DNA of 64,000 nt, taken from Pseudoduganella lurida. GTDB taxonomy: Bacteria > Pseudomonadota > Gammaproteobacteria > Burkholderiales > Burkholderiaceae_D. The DNA is taken from contig NZ_VLLB01000010.1 of assembly GCF_007830455.1 (NCBI RefSeq), positions 124,001 through 188,000 of the forward strand, given 5' to 3'. The notes under the pieces were generated by a model. The model searched no databases. It had not been told where the DNA came from and saw only the letters and a list, made by a program, of their open reading frames with translations. Positions within the stretch are counted from its first letter, which is position 1. The number at the start of each line of letters is the position of its first letter. Positions 27,114 to 35,912 of this stretch are shown here, piece after piece. The position numbers were made by a program, and so were the translations under genes.

Positions 27114-27997
27114 GCTATCTTCTTCGCCGCCACCCGCGCGATCCCGGCAAACGCCTGCACGGCCGGCGATGCCTGCGCCAGGCTGCGCAGGATCAGGCCC
27201 ACGCGGCGCCGCGCCATCGGCCGCAGCGGCCGCGCCACGATGTGCGGGTGGGTCTGCGCCATGGCGTGGGGCAGCGACAGCTCGGGCAGCACGGTGATGC
27301 CGTCGCCGTTGTCCACCAGGGCCAGCACGGTCAGCATCTGCGACATGCGGTAGCGCACCTGCGGCCCCAGCCCGGCATTGGCGAACAGGGGCTCGATCAG
27401 CGCCGAACAGCCCTGCTCCGGCATGATGAAGGGCTCGCTTGCCAGCTCGTCCAGCGTGACGGATTTCTTGGCCGCCAGCGGATGGTCGCTCTTGAGCAGC
27501 GCCACCAGCTGGTCCTCCACCAGCGGCACGGTGTCGAAGCGCTCGTCCGGCAGCACCGCAAACCCCACGTCGACACGCCGGTCCGCCACCCACTGCAGCA
27601 CGGCCGCATCGGGCCCCTCGTCGATCTGCACCTCGATGCCGGGATAGCGGGACCGGTATGCCTGCAGGATCGCCGGCAGCAGCTTCAGCGACGACGTGGG
27701 GCCGAACGAGCCGATGCGGATCAGCCCCTGGTTCAGGCCGCGCGCCACGGCGGCATCCTGGCGCATCGCCTCAGCCAGCCCCAGGATCTCGCGGGCGCGC
27801 AGCAGCAGGCGGCGGCCCAGCTCGGTGACTTCGATGCCGGACGGCTGGCGCTCGATCAGCTGGCCATCGAGCTCCCCCTCCAGCGAGCGGATCGCATGCG
27901 ACACGGCGGACTGGCTGATCCCGAGGCGCAGCGCCGCGGCCGTGAAGCCGCGCAGGTCGGCCACCATCACGAAAATGTCCAGCTGGGTAAAGGTCAT
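27110..27997 (-). CDS. LysR-family transcriptional regulator
   Basis: 295 residues: N-terminal winged helix (about 1-65, AAALRLGISQSAVSHAIRSLE) and a LysR substrate-binding domain (about 90-290). Divergent from the EamA transporter gene with a 100-bp gap containing a 6-bp inverted repeat ATGAGC/GCTCAT (28019-28034) close to its own start, so it probably controls the transporter. Effector unknown. Confidence 0.92.
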   Translation of the reverse strand: MTFTQLDIFVMVADLRGFTAAALRLGISQSAVSHAIRSLEGELDGQLIERQPSGIEVTELGRRLLLRAREILGLAEAMRQDAAVARGLNQGLIRIGSFGPTSSLKLLPAILQAYRSRYPGIEVQIDEGPDAAVLQWVADRRVDVGFAVLPDERFDTVPLVEDQLVALLKSDHPLAAKKSVTLDELASEPFIMPEQGCSALIEPLFANAGLGPQVRYRMSQMLTVLALVDNGDGITVLPELSLPHAMAQTHPHIVARPLRPMARRRVGLILRSLAQASPAVQAFAGIARVAAKKIA

Positions 27998-28034
27998 GCG
28001 GTCACGGCTTTCCGGTCCATGAGCTTTCGCTCAT

Positions 28035-28062
28035 TTGACCATGAGTTGGGATAAGCAATACT
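28035..28062 (+). promoter_or_regulatory. Candidate promoter of the EamA gene
   Basis: TTGACC (28035-28040) and AATACT (28057-28062) with a 16-bp spacer, just downstream of the ATGAGC/GCTCAT inverted repeat. A moderate sigma-70 match. Confidence 0.4.
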
Positions 28063-28096
28063 GTATGACCTTCTCCATCCCGGCGGCAAGCAGAAA

Positions 28097-29011
28097 ATGA
28101 CCAACCATCCCGCATCCCCGACATTCGTATCCCTGAAACTCGTGTACCTGAAGCTGGTGTGCGTGACCGTGTTCTGGGGCGGCACGTTCATCGCCGGCCG
28201 CATCGTCGCGCATGCACTGCCACCCATGATCGCGGCGGCACTGCGGTTCGCCGTGGCGGTATCCCTGCTGCTGCTGGTGGCCTGGAAAAAGGAAGGCGGC
28301 CTGCCTCGCCTCACGGGCCGGCAGGTGGCCGCCACCGCCGCGCTGGGACTGACCGGCATCTTCCTGTACAACCTGTGCTTCTTCGGCGCGCTGGGCACAA
28401 TGCCGGCCGGCCGTGCCGCACTGTTCATCGCGCTCAACCCCATCGTGACCGCGCTGGCCGCGGCGGCGCTGCTGCGCGAACGCCTGCAGGCGCTGAAGTG
28501 GGCCGGTATCGCGCTGGCCTTCGTTGGGGCCGCCATCGTCATCACGCGTGGCGAGCCGGTGGGGGCGCTGCACGATATCGGCCAGTCGCTCGGCAAGGGG
28601 GAAGTGATGATGCTGTGCGCGATCAGCAGCTGGGCGGCCTACACGCTGATCGGGCGTGCCGCCCTGAAGGGCCTGACGCCGGTGGCGGCCACCACGTATG
28701 CGGCGGCCTGGGGGCTGCTGTTCCTCGTGATCGGCGCGGCGCGCGACGTCGGCAGCGTGGCATGGAACGCGCTGGGCTGGCAGGTATGGGCCGGGCTGGC
28801 CTACCTGGGCGCGTTCGGCACCGTGCTCGGCTTCGTCTGGTACTACGAAGGCGTGAAGGCCATCGGTGCTTCCCGCACGGCCGTGTTCAACAACCTGGTG
28901 CCCGTGTTCGGCATCGGCCTCGCCGCCCTGCTGCTGGGCGAGCCGGTGCTGGCGTCGATGGTGGCCGGCGGCGTGCTGGTGGCGGCCGGCGTGATGCTCA
29001 CCAACCGCTGA
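28097..29011 (+). CDS. EamA/DMT-family transporter
   Basis: 304 residues with ten predicted spans in two EamA repeats (about 10-145 and 165-300). Typical motifs are FWGGTFIAGRI near the start and ALNPIVTALAAAALL in repeat 1. This family exports metabolites such as amino acids or nucleobases; substrate cannot be predicted. It is paired divergently with a LysR regulator and converges on the AHSA1-domain gene 9 nt away. Confidence 0.9.
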   Translation: MTNHPASPTFVSLKLVYLKLVCVTVFWGGTFIAGRIVAHALPPMIAAALRFAVAVSLLLLVAWKKEGGLPRLTGRQVAATAALGLTGIFLYNLCFFGALGTMPAGRAALFIALNPIVTALAAAALLRERLQALKWAGIALAFVGAAIVITRGEPVGALHDIGQSLGKGEVMMLCAISSWAAYTLIGRAALKGLTPVAATTYAAAWGLLFLVIGAARDVGSVAWNALGWQVWAGLAYLGAFGTVLGFVWYYEGVKAIGASRTAVFNNLVPVFGIGLAALLLGEPVLASMVAGGVLVAAGVMLTNR

Positions 29012-29020
29012 GCCGACCGG

Positions 29021-29998
29021 TTACGGCCGGGCTTCCGCCCCGGCCAGGAACGCGGCCAGCTTGTCGATCGTCTGGTTGCCCAGTTCCTCGGCACCGAATT
29101 TCTTCACCGCGGCCAGGGTCTCGGCGCTGGCGAACACGGTATGCATCGTCAGCAGCGTGGCGCCGTTGCCGGCATCCTCGAACGTCACGCGCACGGCGAA
29201 GCCGGGATCGCCGTCCGCGCCGCTGCCGTGCCGGTAGACGAGCCGCTCGGGACGCACCACTTCGCTGTATTCGATCAGGTTCGGCCAGAGCTTGCCGTCC
29301 GGCCCCGTCATCTCGAAGCGCCAGCTGCCGCCAGGGCGTGCCTCCATGCTGTCGATCGCCACGCTGTAGCCGCGCGGGCCCCACCATTTGCCGACCTGCG
29401 CCGGGTCCGTGAACGCGTCGAACACCAGCTCGCGGGGCGCCTGCAAGGTGCGTGTGAGGACGATCTCGCGGTCCGTCGTGTCGCTGGAAGCCATCGTCTG
29501 CAGGTACGCCTCGTACACGTCGTACATGCCGCCGAAGCCCGCTTCCATCGACGCGTGGCCCGCCAGGAACACGGCGAACTCGGCCTCGCTGGCATCGATG
29601 GGCACCGAGTGCAGTGTCATCACCGTGCCGCCGTCGCCCTCCTCCAGCGTGATCGTATTGAGCACTTCCAGCGGCCACATGGGCAGCAGCGGGTAGCGGA
29701 TGCGGTTGCCCTCCTCGTCCGCGAAGCCGTTGACGAAGACGATGCGTTCCGGGCGGTCCAGCTCGCGGAAATCGAAGCGCCCCCACACGGCCATGTCGGC
29801 GCCGCCTTCGCGGGGCCGCATGCAGTAGTGGAGGATGCCGCCGGGCCGCGCCTCGGCCTGCGCCACCGTCACCGTGCATTCCTTCGGGCCCCACCAGTGC
29901 CGCAGGTGCGCGGGATCCGTCATCGTGTCGTACACCAGGTCGCGCGGCGCGTCGAACACGCGGCGGATGACCAGTGCTGCATCGTCAGCGTTTGGCAT
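29021..29998 (-). CDS. Tandem AHSA1/SRPBCC-domain protein
   Basis: 325 residues made of two homologous START-like (SRPBCC) domains. The first spans about 8-165 (FDAPRDLVYDTMTDPAHLRHWWGP) and the second about 178-320 (LQAPRELVFDAFTDPAQVGKWWGPRG). These hydrophobic-cavity proteins normally occur as single 150-residue units; here two are fused. It is preceded by, and overlaps by 14 nt, an ArsR regulator gene, a very common pair. Ligand unknown. Confidence 0.9.
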   Translation of the reverse strand: MPNADDAALVIRRVFDAPRDLVYDTMTDPAHLRHWWGPKECTVTVAQAEARPGGILHYCMRPREGGADMAVWGRFDFRELDRPERIVFVNGFADEEGNRIRYPLLPMWPLEVLNTITLEEGDGGTVMTLHSVPIDASEAEFAVFLAGHASMEAGFGGMYDVYEAYLQTMASSDTTDREIVLTRTLQAPRELVFDAFTDPAQVGKWWGPRGYSVAIDSMEARPGGSWRFEMTGPDGKLWPNLIEYSEVVRPERLVYRHGSGADGDPGFAVRVTFEDAGNGATLLTMHTVFASAETLAAVKKFGAEELGNQTIDKLAAFLAGAEARP

Positions 29999-30338
29999 GG
30001 CTCTTCTCCTTGGTTTGCAGATCGGTGAGGTAATCGTCGAGACGGTCGAGGCGCCCTTCCCACTGCTGGCGGTACTGCTCGATCCAGCCGTTTGCCTCGC
30101 GCAGCGGCTGCGCCTCCAGGCGGCAGGGCCGCCACTGCGCCTGCCGGCCGCGCGACACGAGGCCGGCGCGCTCCAGCACTTTCAGGTGTTTCGTGATGGC
30201 GGGCAGGCTCATGTCGAACGGCTCGGCCAGTTCCGAGACGGCCGCGTCGCCCTGCGCCAGCCTAGTAAGGATCGCGCGCCGCGTGGGGTCGGCAAGTGCC
30301 GCGAAGGTGAGGCTGAGGTGTTCGTCGTGGAGGCTCAT
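29985..30338 (-). CDS. ArsR-family winged-helix regulator
   Basis: 117 residues. The helix-turn-helix (LAEPFDMSLPAITKHLKVLE) and opening FAALADPTRRAILTRLAQG are those of the SRPBCC-linked ArsR subgroup. No metal-binding Cys cluster is visible, so it is probably not a metal sensor. It overlaps the AHSA1 gene and probably represses the pair through the palindrome 15 bp upstream of its start. Confidence 0.93.
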   Translation of the reverse strand: MSLHDEHLSLTFAALADPTRRAILTRLAQGDAAVSELAEPFDMSLPAITKHLKVLERAGLVSRGRQAQWRPCRLEAQPLREANGWIEQYRQQWEGRLDRLDDYLTDLQTKEKSHAKR

Positions 30339-30352
30339 GGGACGGTGAAGCC

Positions 30353-30376
30353 ATATTTAACCGATTGGTTAAATAT
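30353..30376 (-). promoter_or_regulatory. ArsR operator
   Basis: Perfect 10-bp inverted repeat: ATATTTAACC (30353-30362) and GGTTAAATAT (30367-30376), separated by GATT. It is an AT-rich patch in GC-rich surroundings, immediately before the ArsR start, as expected for autoregulation. Confidence 0.8.
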
Positions 30377-30419
30377 AGGAGGATGAGCGGCGCGTGTCAA
30401 GCACCCGGCGGCATTGCGG

Positions 30420-30914
30420 TCAGTGCACCAGCCGGAACGTGAAACGGAACGGGAACTCCTGCGCGCAGGGGATGCCGTGGCAGCGCGCCGGCTTGTACTG
30501 CTCCAGCATCAGCACATTGGCAGCGACACGCACGAACTGCTCATCCGGCGAGCTGTATACCTTGACCTCGGTGGCGCGGCCGTCCGGCCCCACCATCACG
30601 CCCAGGTCCAGCATGCCCTCTGCCTGCAGCTTCTCCTGGGCCGCTCCCAGGTTGCGCATCAGGCGCTTGTAGCCTTTGGCAGGGAATGGCGGCTCGTCGT
30701 CCGGCCCCATCGAGACATACATGCTGCGCACCCGCGCCTTGTCCTTCTCGGAGAGCTGTTCCCAGGTCTTGTCGAACGGCAGGCTGGAGAAGCCCGCATC
30801 CCGCTTCAGCAGCGTGCCGGTACGGGCTTCTTCCGCCTTCATCCGGTATTCGTCCGCCTGCACGGACGATGCACACAGGGCCAGCAAGGCAGTAACGGCA
30901 ACAAGGGATCGCAC
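30420..30914 (-). CDS. Exported TonB C-terminal-domain-like protein
   Basis: 164 residues from a GTG at 30914, chosen because GGAG lies 5 nt upstream and the N-terminus becomes a clean signal peptide (RSLVAVTALLALCASSVQA). The C-terminal part (about 90-160: GMLDLGVMVGPDGRATEVKV, then a helix and EFPFRFTFRLVH) matches the TonB C-terminal fold. It lacks the membrane anchor and Pro-rich spacer of true TonB, so it cannot transduce energy in the usual way. It lies 113 nt downstream of the halogenase operon on the same strand. Confidence 0.7.
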   Translation of the reverse strand: MRSLVAVTALLALCASSVQADEYRMKAEEARTGTLLKRDAGFSSLPFDKTWEQLSEKDKARVRSMYVSMGPDDEPPFPAKGYKRLMRNLGAAQEKLQAEGMLDLGVMVGPDGRATEVKVYSSPDEQFVRVAANVLMLEQYKPARCHGIPCAQEFPFRFTFRLVH

Positions 30915-30993
30915 GGGAGCTCCACAGGAAAAAACGCAGTTATAGCGCATTTCATCCTGTCAGAAACTCACCGTTTGTCACAGCGTGGCAATT

Positions 30994-31023
30994 ATCACCA
31001 TCATCACCATCACCATCATCACC
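30994..31023. repeat. (ATCACC/ATC)n trinucleotide-like microsatellite
   Basis: Thirty bases made only of ATC and ACC triplets, directly after the stop of the first halogenase gene. A likely slippage-prone tract in the 3' region. Confidence 0.85.
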
Positions 31024-31027
31024 CTCG

Positions 31028-32521
31028 TCACCAGCCCGTGCCGGCGCAGTACTGCTCCACGTAGCGCTGGTGCGACGGCAGCTGCGCCACCGTGCGCTCG
31101 ATCGAGCCGCGGATGCCGTCGAGGAAGTGGGCCAGTTCCGCGTCGCCCATCAGGTCCGCCGACTGGTGGTGCGAGGCGGGATGGATGCCCTGCCCCAGCA
31201 TCACCTGGATCCACGAGTTCTCCGCGAACAGTTCGTTCGGGATGCGGAACACGCGGCCGGTGGCGCGGAACAGGTCGATGCGGTGCTGCAGCGAGGCCGG
31301 CACGGTCATCTCGGCCGCATCGCGCCAGTACGGCGTGTCGCGCCGGTTGGTCACCTTGTAGTGCAGGATGATGAAGTCGCGGATGTGCGCGATCTCCGTG
31401 TTGGCCTGCGTGTTGAATTCGTCGATGTCGGCCTGGCTGATGCCGTCCTGCGGGAACAGCTGCAGCAGCCGCACGATGCTGCGCTGGATCAGGTGGATGC
31501 TGGTCGATTCGATCGGTTCCAGGAAGCCGCTGGCCAGGCCGACGGCCACGCAGTTGCGCTTCCACGTTTCCTTGCGCTGGCCGGGCTGGAAGCGGATCAC
31601 GCGCGGCGTCATCAGCGGCTCGCCGGCCACGGCGGCCAGCAGCGTGCGCTGCGACGTTTCATCGTCCGTGTAGCGGCTCGAATAGACCAGGCCATTGCCC
31701 ACGCGGTGCTGCAGCGGGATCTGCCACTGCCAGCCGGCGTCGCGTGCGATGGCCCGCGTGTACGGCACGGCCTCGCGCACGGAGGTGGTCTGCACCGCCA
31801 GCGCGCTGTCGTTGAACAGCCAGTGCGACCAGTCCTCGTACTCCACGCCCAGCGCACCGCCGATCAGCAGCGCGCGGAAGCCCGTGCAGTCGATGAACAG
31901 GTCGCCCTCGATCTCGGCGCCCGAGTCCAGCCGCAGCGCGCGGATGTCGCCGTCCGGATCCATGCGCACTTCGGCGATCTTGCCTTCGACGCGCCTGGCA
32001 CCGAACCGCTCGCTGAACTTGCGCAGGTATTTCGCATAGCGGCTCGCATCCATGTGGTAGGCGTAGTTCATGCCGCCCTTCGGCAGGTGCGCGAAGCGGT
32101 TCTGCAGGCTCGCCTTCAGTTCCAGGCAGTAGTCGCCGTAGTCGGTGGCCAGCCCGCGCTCGCGGCCCTTGTGCCAGAAGTGCTGGAAGCCGGCCGTCCA
32201 GTGGTCCGTGCCGGAGGTGCCGAACGAGTGGATATAGTCCTCGTTCACGTCGCGCCAGTTCTCGAAGCTGATGCCCAGCTTGAAGGTGGCCATCGTCTCG
32301 GCCATGAATTCCTGCTCGTTGATCTCCAGCAGGTGGTGGAAATTCTGCAGCGACGGAATGGTGGCCTCGCCCACGCCCACGGTGCCGATTTCGTCGGACT
32401 CGACGAGGGTGATGTCGAGCAGGCGGCCCAGCGATTTGGACAGGCCGGCCGCGACCATCCAGCCGGCCGTGCCGCCGCCGGCGATCACTACCCGGCGCAC
32501 TGGCTTGTTCTTGTTTTCCAT
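31028..32521 (-). CDS. Flavin-dependent (tryptophan-halogenase family) halogenase 1
   Basis: 497 residues. FAD motif GGGTAGWM (residues 15-22), GEATIPSLQ (51-59), the catalytic lysine position at Lys81 (ATFKLGISFENW, equal to Lys79 of PrnA), the WxWxIP motif as WQWQIP (264-269), and the glutamate motif FLEPIES (Glu335). All hallmarks of an active FAD-dependent halogenase are present; a separate flavin reductase would supply reduced FAD and none is in the window. It is last in the operon halogenase 2, SapC, cupin-like, halogenase 1. Substrate is unknown, and the neighbouring TonB receptor suggests an imported compound instead of free tryptophan. Confidence 0.88.
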   Translation of the reverse strand: MENKNKPVRRVVIAGGGTAGWMVAAGLSKSLGRLLDITLVESDEIGTVGVGEATIPSLQNFHHLLEINEQEFMAETMATFKLGISFENWRDVNEDYIHSFGTSGTDHWTAGFQHFWHKGRERGLATDYGDYCLELKASLQNRFAHLPKGGMNYAYHMDASRYAKYLRKFSERFGARRVEGKIAEVRMDPDGDIRALRLDSGAEIEGDLFIDCTGFRALLIGGALGVEYEDWSHWLFNDSALAVQTTSVREAVPYTRAIARDAGWQWQIPLQHRVGNGLVYSSRYTDDETSQRTLLAAVAGEPLMTPRVIRFQPGQRKETWKRNCVAVGLASGFLEPIESTSIHLIQRSIVRLLQLFPQDGISQADIDEFNTQANTEIAHIRDFIILHYKVTNRRDTPYWRDAAEMTVPASLQHRIDLFRATGRVFRIPNELFAENSWIQVMLGQGIHPASHHQSADLMGDAELAHFLDGIRGSIERTVAQLPSHQRYVEQYCAGTGW

Positions 32522-32531
32522 GTTGTCTCCT

Positions 32532-33533
32532 TCAGCGGTTCATTCTTTTCAGAAGCTGGGCACGCATGGCGCGCGTGCCGTCTTCGTCCATCGGTGCCAG
32601 CGAACGGCGCGCCGCCGGCGGGATATGAGCGGACGTATCCTCGTCCGTCTCGAACACGTAATGGCGGAACAGCTCGCGCCACGCGGCACGCTGCGCCGGC
32701 GGCAGGTCGCGCACCGTCATGATCGCGTGCATCAGCGCCGTGGTGGGCGTGTCCATGTAGTCGGGCGACTGGCGCCACCAGTAATTGACCAGCACGTTGA
32801 ACGGTTCCAGCGCTTCCACGTGGTGCCACCACATGCTGGGGATGAACAGCGCGTCGCCCGCTTCCATCTCGGCCACCTGCGCGTGTTCCAGCGCCTCGGC
32901 AAATTTCGGGAAGCGTTCGAAGTCCGGCGCATGCAGGTCGACGAGGCTGATCGGCTGGCCGGCCGGCGTCAGGTCGAGCGGGCCCACGTACAGGTTCTTC
33001 AGCTGCTCGGGCGGGAACAGCGTGAAGCGGCGCCGGCCCGCCGCCACGCAGGCCAGGTTGTCCGGCAGGTCGTAGTGCGCGGCGATGCGCGTGCGGTTGC
33101 CGATCCAGATCGAGGCCAGCGCATCGCGGCCCTGCAGGTCCACGTCGTTCTCGTCGCGGAAACCGGGCAGGCAGGTGTCGATCGTCGTCGAGCCCACGTA
33201 GATGGCCGGCGGGACGGGATTGGCGTAGTGGCCGGCCAGCTCCTCCAGCACGGCGTCGAGCCGCGCATGCACGGGCCGGAAGTTGAATCCGGACAGGTCG
33301 CCGTTGTAGAAGAAGCGCCCGCCGATGTCCGGGCCGCCCAGCAGCGCAGTGACCGTTGTATCGCGGTAGAAGCGGCGCAGGTAGGCGCTGGCCGCTTCCT
33401 TCGACTCGCGCGCGGCGCGCACCACGGGCCAGTGGTTCACCAGCCCGCGCAGCAGCAGCGGCTGGGTGGACGTGAGGATGCGCGCGTTCAGGTCGCGCGG
33501 CGTGAGGCCGCGCAGTTCAGCGATGGGTAGCAT
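32532..33533 (-). CDS. JmjC/cupin_8-like putative Fe(II) oxygenase
   Basis: 333 residues. It resembles the cupin-like (FIH/JmjC-type) domain: HxD metal motif at His153-Asp155 (IAAHYDLPDN) and distal His237 in FIPSMWWHHVEAL, so a 2-oxoglutarate and Fe(II)-dependent hydroxylase is plausible. Its 3' neighbour is halogenase 1 (10-nt gap) and its start overlaps SapC by 17 nt, showing translational coupling. Such genes recur near TonB receptors and tryptophan-halogenase homologues in Xanthomonas and Caulobacter; their role has not been settled as far as I know. Confidence 0.82.
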   Translation of the reverse strand: MLPIAELRGLTPRDLNARILTSTQPLLLRGLVNHWPVVRAARESKEAASAYLRRFYRDTTVTALLGGPDIGGRFFYNGDLSGFNFRPVHARLDAVLEELAGHYANPVPPAIYVGSTTIDTCLPGFRDENDVDLQGRDALASIWIGNRTRIAAHYDLPDNLACVAAGRRRFTLFPPEQLKNLYVGPLDLTPAGQPISLVDLHAPDFERFPKFAEALEHAQVAEMEAGDALFIPSMWWHHVEALEPFNVLVNYWWRQSPDYMDTPTTALMHAIMTVRDLPPAQRAAWRELFRHYVFETDEDTSAHIPPAARRSLAPMDEDGTRAMRAQLLKRMNR

Positions 33534-34239
33534 CGGCGTGCTTCGCCTGGCGGTTCTTGCGGTCGATCAGCCGGCGGAACTGCGACAGCGACGCCAGCGC
33601 CATGTAGATCGGCTGCAGGTAGCCGGCCTGGTGCAGCGCTTCCAGCGCGGCACTGCCCAACGCCGCCAGGCGCTCCTCGTGGATCGTGTAGAAGCCGGCC
33701 AGGCGGTTCTGCGAGCCGTCATCGAGCTCGATGTCGAACACGAACGATTCGAGCAGCTCGTGCTGCAGCAGCGCGGCGACCAGGCCCGTGTTGTCCTGCA
33801 GGCCCTGGTGGATGGTGAACAGCACCGAGTTGATGCGCTGCAGGTAGTCGCTGATGCCGCCGTGCGGCAGGAAGGCCGGCTCGCCTTCGGTGCGGGACAC
33901 GCGCGGGTTGTCGAGGTCCACGTGCACCAGCAGTTCGTCGCCATTCCGGCCGATCAGGAACGGCTGGCGTTCCACCAGCAGCGGGATCTCGGGCGCGTCC
34001 CAGCCCTCTTCCGTCAGGAACAGGTTCTCGCCCTGCTGGAAGCCGAACAGCGCGACCGGTTCGAACGTGGTGCCCTCGTCGCTCTTGCGGAACACGATCG
34101 GATAGTGCGCCTGCAGCGTGCGGAATTCGGCCGGGAAGGTGGCGACGAACATGATGTCGTCGCCCAGGCCGGCGCCGTGGCGCGTGATGACCTTCAGGTC
34201 CTTGTGCTGGACGTTGTCGAGTAGTACGTGGTTGGGCAT
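33517..34239 (-). CDS. SapC-family protein
   Basis: 240 residues beginning MPNHVLLDNVQHKDLKV. The central stretch (FPAEFRTLQAHYPIVFRKS, LFGFQQGENLFL, IPLLVERQPFLIG) is the SapC family pattern, named after a Campylobacter S-layer-associated protein. No signal peptide or membrane span is visible, so it is probably cytoplasmic. It lies 37 nt after halogenase 2 and overlaps the cupin-like gene. In this genomic setting its role is unknown; an accessory or substrate-handling role for the halogenases is speculation. Confidence 0.85.
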   Translation of the reverse strand: MPNHVLLDNVQHKDLKVITRHGAGLGDDIMFVATFPAEFRTLQAHYPIVFRKSDEGTTFEPVALFGFQQGENLFLTEEGWDAPEIPLLVERQPFLIGRNGDELLVHVDLDNPRVSRTEGEPAFLPHGGISDYLQRINSVLFTIHQGLQDNTGLVAALLQHELLESFVFDIELDDGSQNRLAGFYTIHEERLAALGSAALEALHQAGYLQPIYMALASLSQFRRLIDRKNRQAKHADATHR

Positions 34240-34276
34240 GGTGTCTCGTTTTTTATAGGTCTGGTTTGGATTCGAT

Positions 34277-35833
34277 TTACAGCTTCGGCAGCCCGTGCAG
34301 CCGGATGTGCGCGAGCAGTTCCCGGTTCGACGGCAGTGCGCGCAGCATGCGCCGCGTAAGGTCCGCCGCGGCATGGAACTGCTGTTCCGCCGCCTGCGGT
34401 TCGATGCGCCGCGTGCCGTGCGCCCGGTCGGGCCGGAAGCCCATCCCGTACAGCACATACTGCCAGCTGGCGGACGGGAAGACTTCCTCGATGCGGTGGA
34501 AGTCCAGGCGTGACGGCGGACGGTGCCGCCACAGCGTGAGCAGCTCGCGCAGCCGTTCGGGCATGGCGGCATCGCTGCGGTTATCGCGCCAGTATGCCGA
34601 ATCGTCGCGGCCCGACAGGACGTAGTGCAGCTTGAGGAATTCGATGACGCGTTCCCAGCGATACGTGAACGCCTCGTTGAAGCGGCGCGACACGATGTCC
34701 ATCGCCGCGCGCGTGGCCGGCAGGTCGTCGCTGACCATCGCGGCGGACAGTTCCACCAGCGCCAGCGCGGAGGCTTCCAGCGGCTCGATGAAGCCGGCGG
34801 ACAGGCCGATGGCCACCACGTTGCGGTGCCAGAACTGCTGCCGGTATCCCGGCTGGAAAGTCAGCTTGCGCGGTGCCGGCATGTCGGCCGGGCCGCCCGT
34901 GGCCGCCACGTAGGCACGCAGGTCGCGTTCGGCCTGTTCGTCGTCCGTATGGGCGCTGGAATACACGTGGCCGATGCCGCGCCGGGTCGGCAGGCCGATG
35001 TCCCAGATCCAGCCGGCGCGCTGCGCGGTGGACGTGGTCTGCGAGGCGATCGGGCTGTCCTCGCGCTCGTACGGCACCTGCACGGCCAGCGCGCTGTCGT
35101 TGAACAGCACGTGCTTCTGGTGCAGCAGCGGCACGCCGTAGTGACCGCCCAGCAGCAGCGACTGCATGCCGGTGCAGTCGATGAACAGGTCGCCGGCCAG
35201 CGCGCCGTGTTCCTTCGTCTGCAGCGAAGCGATGTCACCGTTCTCGTGCGAATTCACCGCCGTGACGTGGTCCGGCACGTAATGCACGCCCAGCTTTTCC
35301 AGGCAGTGCCTGCGCAGGAAGACGCCGAACTTGCCGGCATCGAGGTGGTAGCCGTAGTTGGCCACGGCGGCGAATTCCGGCGTGCCGGCCTGCTTCGGCG
35401 CGCGGCCGTTCACGCACAGGTGCGGCTGGAAGCTGACCAGGTCCGCGAACGGCACGTCGCCGCGCCGCTGCAGCCACGGTGCGACGAGATCCGTGTCGCC
35501 ATACCCCTGCGGCAGCACGAAGGGATGGAAGTAGTAATCCTCGTCGGCGGCACCGCCATGGCGCCAGCCGTTGAAGCGGGAACCCTGCTTGAACGCGGCA
35601 TCGCATTCGCGGAAGAAGTCCGACTCGCTCACGCCGATGCGGTGCAGCGTATCGCGCATCGACGGCCAGGTGCCCTCCCCCACGCCGATCGGCGGCACGT
35701 CGGGCGATTCGATCAGGGTCACGCGCAGGCCGTGCGGCGCGCGGGCCTGGTGGTCGGCGGCGATGATGCCGGCGGCCAGCCAGCCGGCGGAGCCGCCACC
35801 GACGATCACCACATGTTCGATCGGCTTGTTCAT
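34277..35833 (-). CDS. Flavin-dependent (tryptophan-halogenase family) halogenase 2
   Basis: 518 residues. FAD motif GGGSAGWL (13-20), catalytic lysine position Lys82 (AAFKQGSRFNGW), glutamate motif FIEPLEAS (Glu350). It departs from classical enzymes in two places: GEGTWPSMR replaces GEATIPSL, and the WxWxIP motif is WIWDIG (275-280), without the proline. It therefore belongs to a different clade from halogenase 1 and may differ in substrate or even activity. First gene of the four-gene operon; a LacI-type palindrome at 35913-35926 lies 80 bp upstream of its start. Confidence 0.85.
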   Translation of the reverse strand: MNKPIEHVVIVGGGSAGWLAAGIIAADHQARAPHGLRVTLIESPDVPPIGVGEGTWPSMRDTLHRIGVSESDFFRECDAAFKQGSRFNGWRHGGAADEDYYFHPFVLPQGYGDTDLVAPWLQRRGDVPFADLVSFQPHLCVNGRAPKQAGTPEFAAVANYGYHLDAGKFGVFLRRHCLEKLGVHYVPDHVTAVNSHENGDIASLQTKEHGALAGDLFIDCTGMQSLLLGGHYGVPLLHQKHVLFNDSALAVQVPYEREDSPIASQTTSTAQRAGWIWDIGLPTRRGIGHVYSSAHTDDEQAERDLRAYVAATGGPADMPAPRKLTFQPGYRQQFWHRNVVAIGLSAGFIEPLEASALALVELSAAMVSDDLPATRAAMDIVSRRFNEAFTYRWERVIEFLKLHYVLSGRDDSAYWRDNRSDAAMPERLRELLTLWRHRPPSRLDFHRIEEVFPSASWQYVLYGMGFRPDRAHGTRRIEPQAAEQQFHAAADLTRRMLRALPSNRELLAHIRLHGLPKL

Positions 35834-35912
35834 GGAGTACGCGGCAGGGAGAACACGGGGTTAAGGGTAATTAAGGCTGATCAAGGGTGACCAAGGCGTC
35901 GGCAAAATATTA

